From Chromatiales bacterium (GTDB lineage Bacteria; Pseudomonadota; Gammaproteobacteria; Thiohalomonadales; Thiohalomonadaceae), in contig QKFD01000073.1 of NCBI GenBank assembly GCA_003251535.1, positions 62,001 to 126,000 of the forward strand: a DNA stretch of 64,000 bases, written 5' to 3'. Below the pieces are notes generated by a model. It saw only the letters and a list, made by a program, of their open reading frames with translations, was not told the DNA's origin and ran no database searches. Below are positions 58,577 to 64,000 of this stretch, in pieces (the stretch's first letter is position 1; each line of letters starts with the position of its first letter). The position numbers and the translations under genes were made by a program.

Positions 58577-59065
58577 ATGGACGACGAGATCACCCAACTG
58601 GTGGCACGGCTCGCCGAGCGCCTCCTGGCAACCGGACTCCGGATCGCCACCGCTGAATCCTGCACTGGGGGATTGATAGCCAAGTCCCTGACCGACCGGG
58701 CCGGCAGCTCCGCCTGGTTTGACCGTGGCTTTGTCACCTATAGCAATGAGGCCAAGCAGGAGATGCTAGGGGTTGACCCGGCCACCATCGCCCAACATGG
58801 TGCCGTCAGCGGTCCCACCGCCCAGGCGATGGCGGCTGGCGCCCTCGTCCGCAGCCGGGCCGAGCTGACCCTCGCGGTAACCGGCATCGCCGGCCCGGGG
58901 GGCGGCAGTGCCGACAAGCCGGTGGGGCTGGTCTGGTTTGGTTGGGCCCAGCGCGACGGACCGCTCCTCACCGCCTCCCATCAACTCCCCGGCGATCGCA
59001 GCGAGGTACGTTACAGGAGTGCCATCCTGGCCTTAGAAGGAGCGCTGCATGTACTCACCCCATGA
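58577..59065 (+). CDS. pncC: Nicotinamide-nucleotide amidase PncC (CinA C-terminal domain)
   Basis: Deamidates NMN to NaMN in the NAD recycling pathway. The product is 162 residues and corresponds to the stand-alone CinA C-terminal domain. Hallmarks are ATAESCTGGLIAKSLTDRAGSSAWFDRGFVTYS (catalytic Ser and Tyr region; only parts quoted: AESCTGG, GFVTYSNEAK) and AVTGIAGPGGG. The ATG follows AAGAAAGG. It overlaps thpR by 17 bases and heads the pncC-thpR-recA-recX-alaS group. Confidence 0.95.
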   Translation: MDDEITQLVARLAERLLATGLRIATAESCTGGLIAKSLTDRAGSSAWFDRGFVTYSNEAKQEMLGVDPATIAQHGAVSGPTAQAMAAGALVRSRAELTLAVTGIAGPGGGSADKPVGLVWFGWAQRDGPLLTASHQLPGDRSEVRYRSAILALEGALHVLTP

Positions 59066-59594
59066 GCCTCCAAACGATGGCGGACGGATGTTCTTCGCCC
59101 TCTGGCCAGACGGGGAGCTGCGGGTGCAGATGCGGCGCATCACCTCGCGCCTGGTACGCCGCTCCGGCGGCCGGCGGGTCCACCCAGATAACCTCCATCT
59201 CACCCTCAGCTTCCTCGGCCAGGTCACCCCCCAGCAGCTGCCCTGCATCGAGGAGGTGGCGGAACAGGTGGCCGTAGCGCGCTTCCAGCTCACCTTCGAC
59301 CGCCTCGGCTACTTCCCTGGACCACGGGTGGTGTGGCTCGGCTGCACCAGCTGCCCCCCTCAGCTGCAACAGCTCACCAGCGCCCTCAACGGCCAGGTGC
59401 GCCAATGTGGGATAGCCACCGAGGAGCGGGCCCTCATCCCCCACGTCACACTGCTGCGCAAATCGACCCGGGCCCCCGGCCAGCTGGAGGTACTGCCCCA
59501 GTTGTGGGACGTGGACGCCTTCCACCTGGTGGAGTCGGCCAATCTGGCCGAAGGGGCGCGCTACCGTGTCCTGCGTAGCTGGTCACTGCGCTGA
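59049..59594 (+). CDS. thpR: RNA 2',3'-cyclic phosphodiesterase ThpR
   Basis: 2H-phosphoesterase of 181 residues with the two HxT motifs LHLTLSFLG (near 49-57) and IPHVTLLRK (near 130-138). It hydrolyses 2',3'-cyclic RNA ends and was first known as a 2'-5' ligase. It starts inside the end of pncC, behind AGAAGGAG. A gap of 217 bases to recA contains the recA promoter. Confidence 0.95.
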   Translation: MYSPHEPPNDGGRMFFALWPDGELRVQMRRITSRLVRRSGGRRVHPDNLHLTLSFLGQVTPQQLPCIEEVAEQVAVARFQLTFDRLGYFPGPRVVWLGCTSCPPQLQQLTSALNGQVRQCGIATEERALIPHVTLLRKSTRAPGQLEVLPQLWDVDAFHLVESANLAEGARYRVLRSWSLR

Positions 59595-59811
59595 CCTCTC
59601 GCCGCTGGAGGGGCTAAATCCCGGCAAACGACTCGGACGTCAGATCACCGCTTTTTGCCCCCGGCAGGGCCGGCCAGCGCCCGCCGCAGCCCGCCCCCCA
59701 TGTCCGACAGGCTGCTAGGATCGGCCCGCTCTTATATGAAATAATCACCGCCTTTCTCCCACTGGGGCCCGGATTTGGCCCGCGGGCAACGGTCGCTTTC
59801 GGAGGCGGTGA

Positions 59812-60845
<1,034 letters not shown>

Positions 60846-60849
<4 letters not shown>

Positions 60850-61298
60850 GCCAGCCGCAGCCAGACCCACGGGCCACCGCCCTCGCCCTACTGGCGCGGC
60901 GGGAACACTCAGCACGGGAGTTGATGGCCAAGCTGCGGGCCCGGGGGCACAGTGACGAGGCGATTCAACTCTGCCTCGTCAGCCTCGCCGAGGAGGGCCT
61001 CCAGAGCGACGAGCGATTCACCGAGAGCTTCATTACCGCCCGCAGCGGCAGGGGCTACGGGATCGCCCGAATACGGATGGAACTGCGGGAAAGAGGGATT
61101 GAAGATGCCCTCATCAACCGCCATCTCGACCTCATGGAGGAGGATTGGAGGGCTCGTGCCGAACGTGAACGGTGCAAAAAATTCGGGGCGGGTCTGCCGA
61201 GTGATCCCAAAGAGCGGGCGCGGCAGGCCCGCTTTCTCCATTATCGGGGCTTTACCAGCGACCAGATCCGTTCGGTCCTCAACAACGACGAGGATTGA
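60846..61298 (+). CDS. recX: RecA regulator RecX, probable CTG start
   Basis: Negative modulator of RecA of 150 residues. No ATG, GTG or TTG lies in frame upstream of 60921, where the family N-terminal helix would already be cut. Starting at CTG 60846 restores the RecX opening [24 protein letters not shown] lies 7 bases before this CTG, and the codon overlaps the recA stop as CTGA. Later motifs [17 protein letters not shown] and [12 protein letters not shown] match the family. If the CTG is not used, translation begins at TTG 60921 or ATG 60924 and gives a shortened protein. Confidence 0.8.
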
Positions 61299-61331
61299 GC
61301 GGTGGGCGCAAACCGAATGTGAACGGACCTT

Positions 61332-63941
<2,610 letters not shown>

Positions 63942-63960
63942 AACCCAATCTTCACAAAGT

Positions 63961-63991
63961 AACCGGTTTCGTGTTTAATCGCCGGTTTTTT
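63961..63991 (+). terminator. Terminator-like hairpin after alaS
   Basis: AACCGG at 63961-63966 pairs with CCGGTT at 63982-63987, followed by TTTT. The stem is only 6 bp with a 15-base loop, but the T-run and position 20 bases after alaS support a terminator. Confidence 0.6.
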
Positions 63992-64000
63992 ACCCTGAAC

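Overview
The window is GC-rich, densely packed chromosomal DNA from a gammaproteobacterium. The strongest pointers are the conserved block pncC-thpR-recA-recX-alaS next to mutS, together with rlmB-rnr, acpH, thpR, trkH and an amgK-like kinase. A predicted FNR/DNR-type site in front of hemerythrin, DUF2249 and NnrS-like genes suggests a facultatively anaerobic or microaerobic, NO-exposed lifestyle. I cannot name the genus; a Chromatiales-like organism is a guess. I saw no insertion sequence, prophage, CRISPR array, rRNA gene or integrase.

Layout. 1-3.5 kb: a CpxA/CpxR-like two-component system (the kinase runs off the left edge), a divergent Spy/CpxP-like periplasmic gene and a four-EF-hand protein, with phased TTTAC-type half-sites in front of both. 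3.6-7.7 kb: a KdpD-like kinase, a KdpE-like regulator and TrkH in one overlapping operon. 7.9-9.7 kb: envelope proteins. 10.0-10.6 kb: tRNA-Leu(GAG), tRNA-Leu(CAG) and two tRNA-His genes on a tandemly duplicated unit of about 245 bp. 11-14.8 kb: an XRE-type regulator, a MarR gene diverging from a BASS-family transporter with a perfect 34-bp palindrome between them, a frameshifted membrane zinc-ribbon gene, and acpH. 14.9-19.1 kb: two paralogous TonB-dependent receptors. 19.5-24.5 kb: a degenerate REC-GGDEF-EAL protein, DUF302 and Spy-like proteins, then the FNR-box cluster. 24.6-31.7 kb: rlmB-rnr, tRNA-Leu, a LEA14-like lipoprotein, an amgK-like kinase, a LOG-family protein and a GNAT protein. 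31.8-36.7 kb: a PaiB-like protein, a MacAB-type exporter and a REC-PilZ protein. 37.4-47.2 kb: a PAS kinase, an AraC-GyrI regulator, and a five-gene overlapping operon (kinase, PhnD-like binding protein, kinase, receiver, REC-PAS-GGDEF-EAL). 47.5-54.2 kb: a minus-strand cluster of two FkbM methyltransferases, a fucosyltransferase-like enzyme, two alpha/beta-hydrolase esterases, a propeller-like protein and a DUF1444 protein. 54.3-64 kb: truC, mutS, a PilZ protein, a small hypothetical, pncC, thpR, recA, recX and alaS.

How they fit together. Envelope and ion sensing (Cpx-like, KdpDE-TrkH) and c-di-GMP signalling (two GGDEF/EAL proteins and two PilZ proteins) dominate the accessory content. The least conventional element is the five-gene operon at 39.9-47.2 kb. 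It couples an orphan phosphonate-type periplasmic binding protein to two membrane kinases, a stand-alone receiver and a c-di-GMP enzyme, with no transporter permease or ATPase. Other points to check are the predicted CTG start of recX, the phased half-site arrays, the 34-bp MarR palindrome and the frameshifted zinc-ribbon gene.
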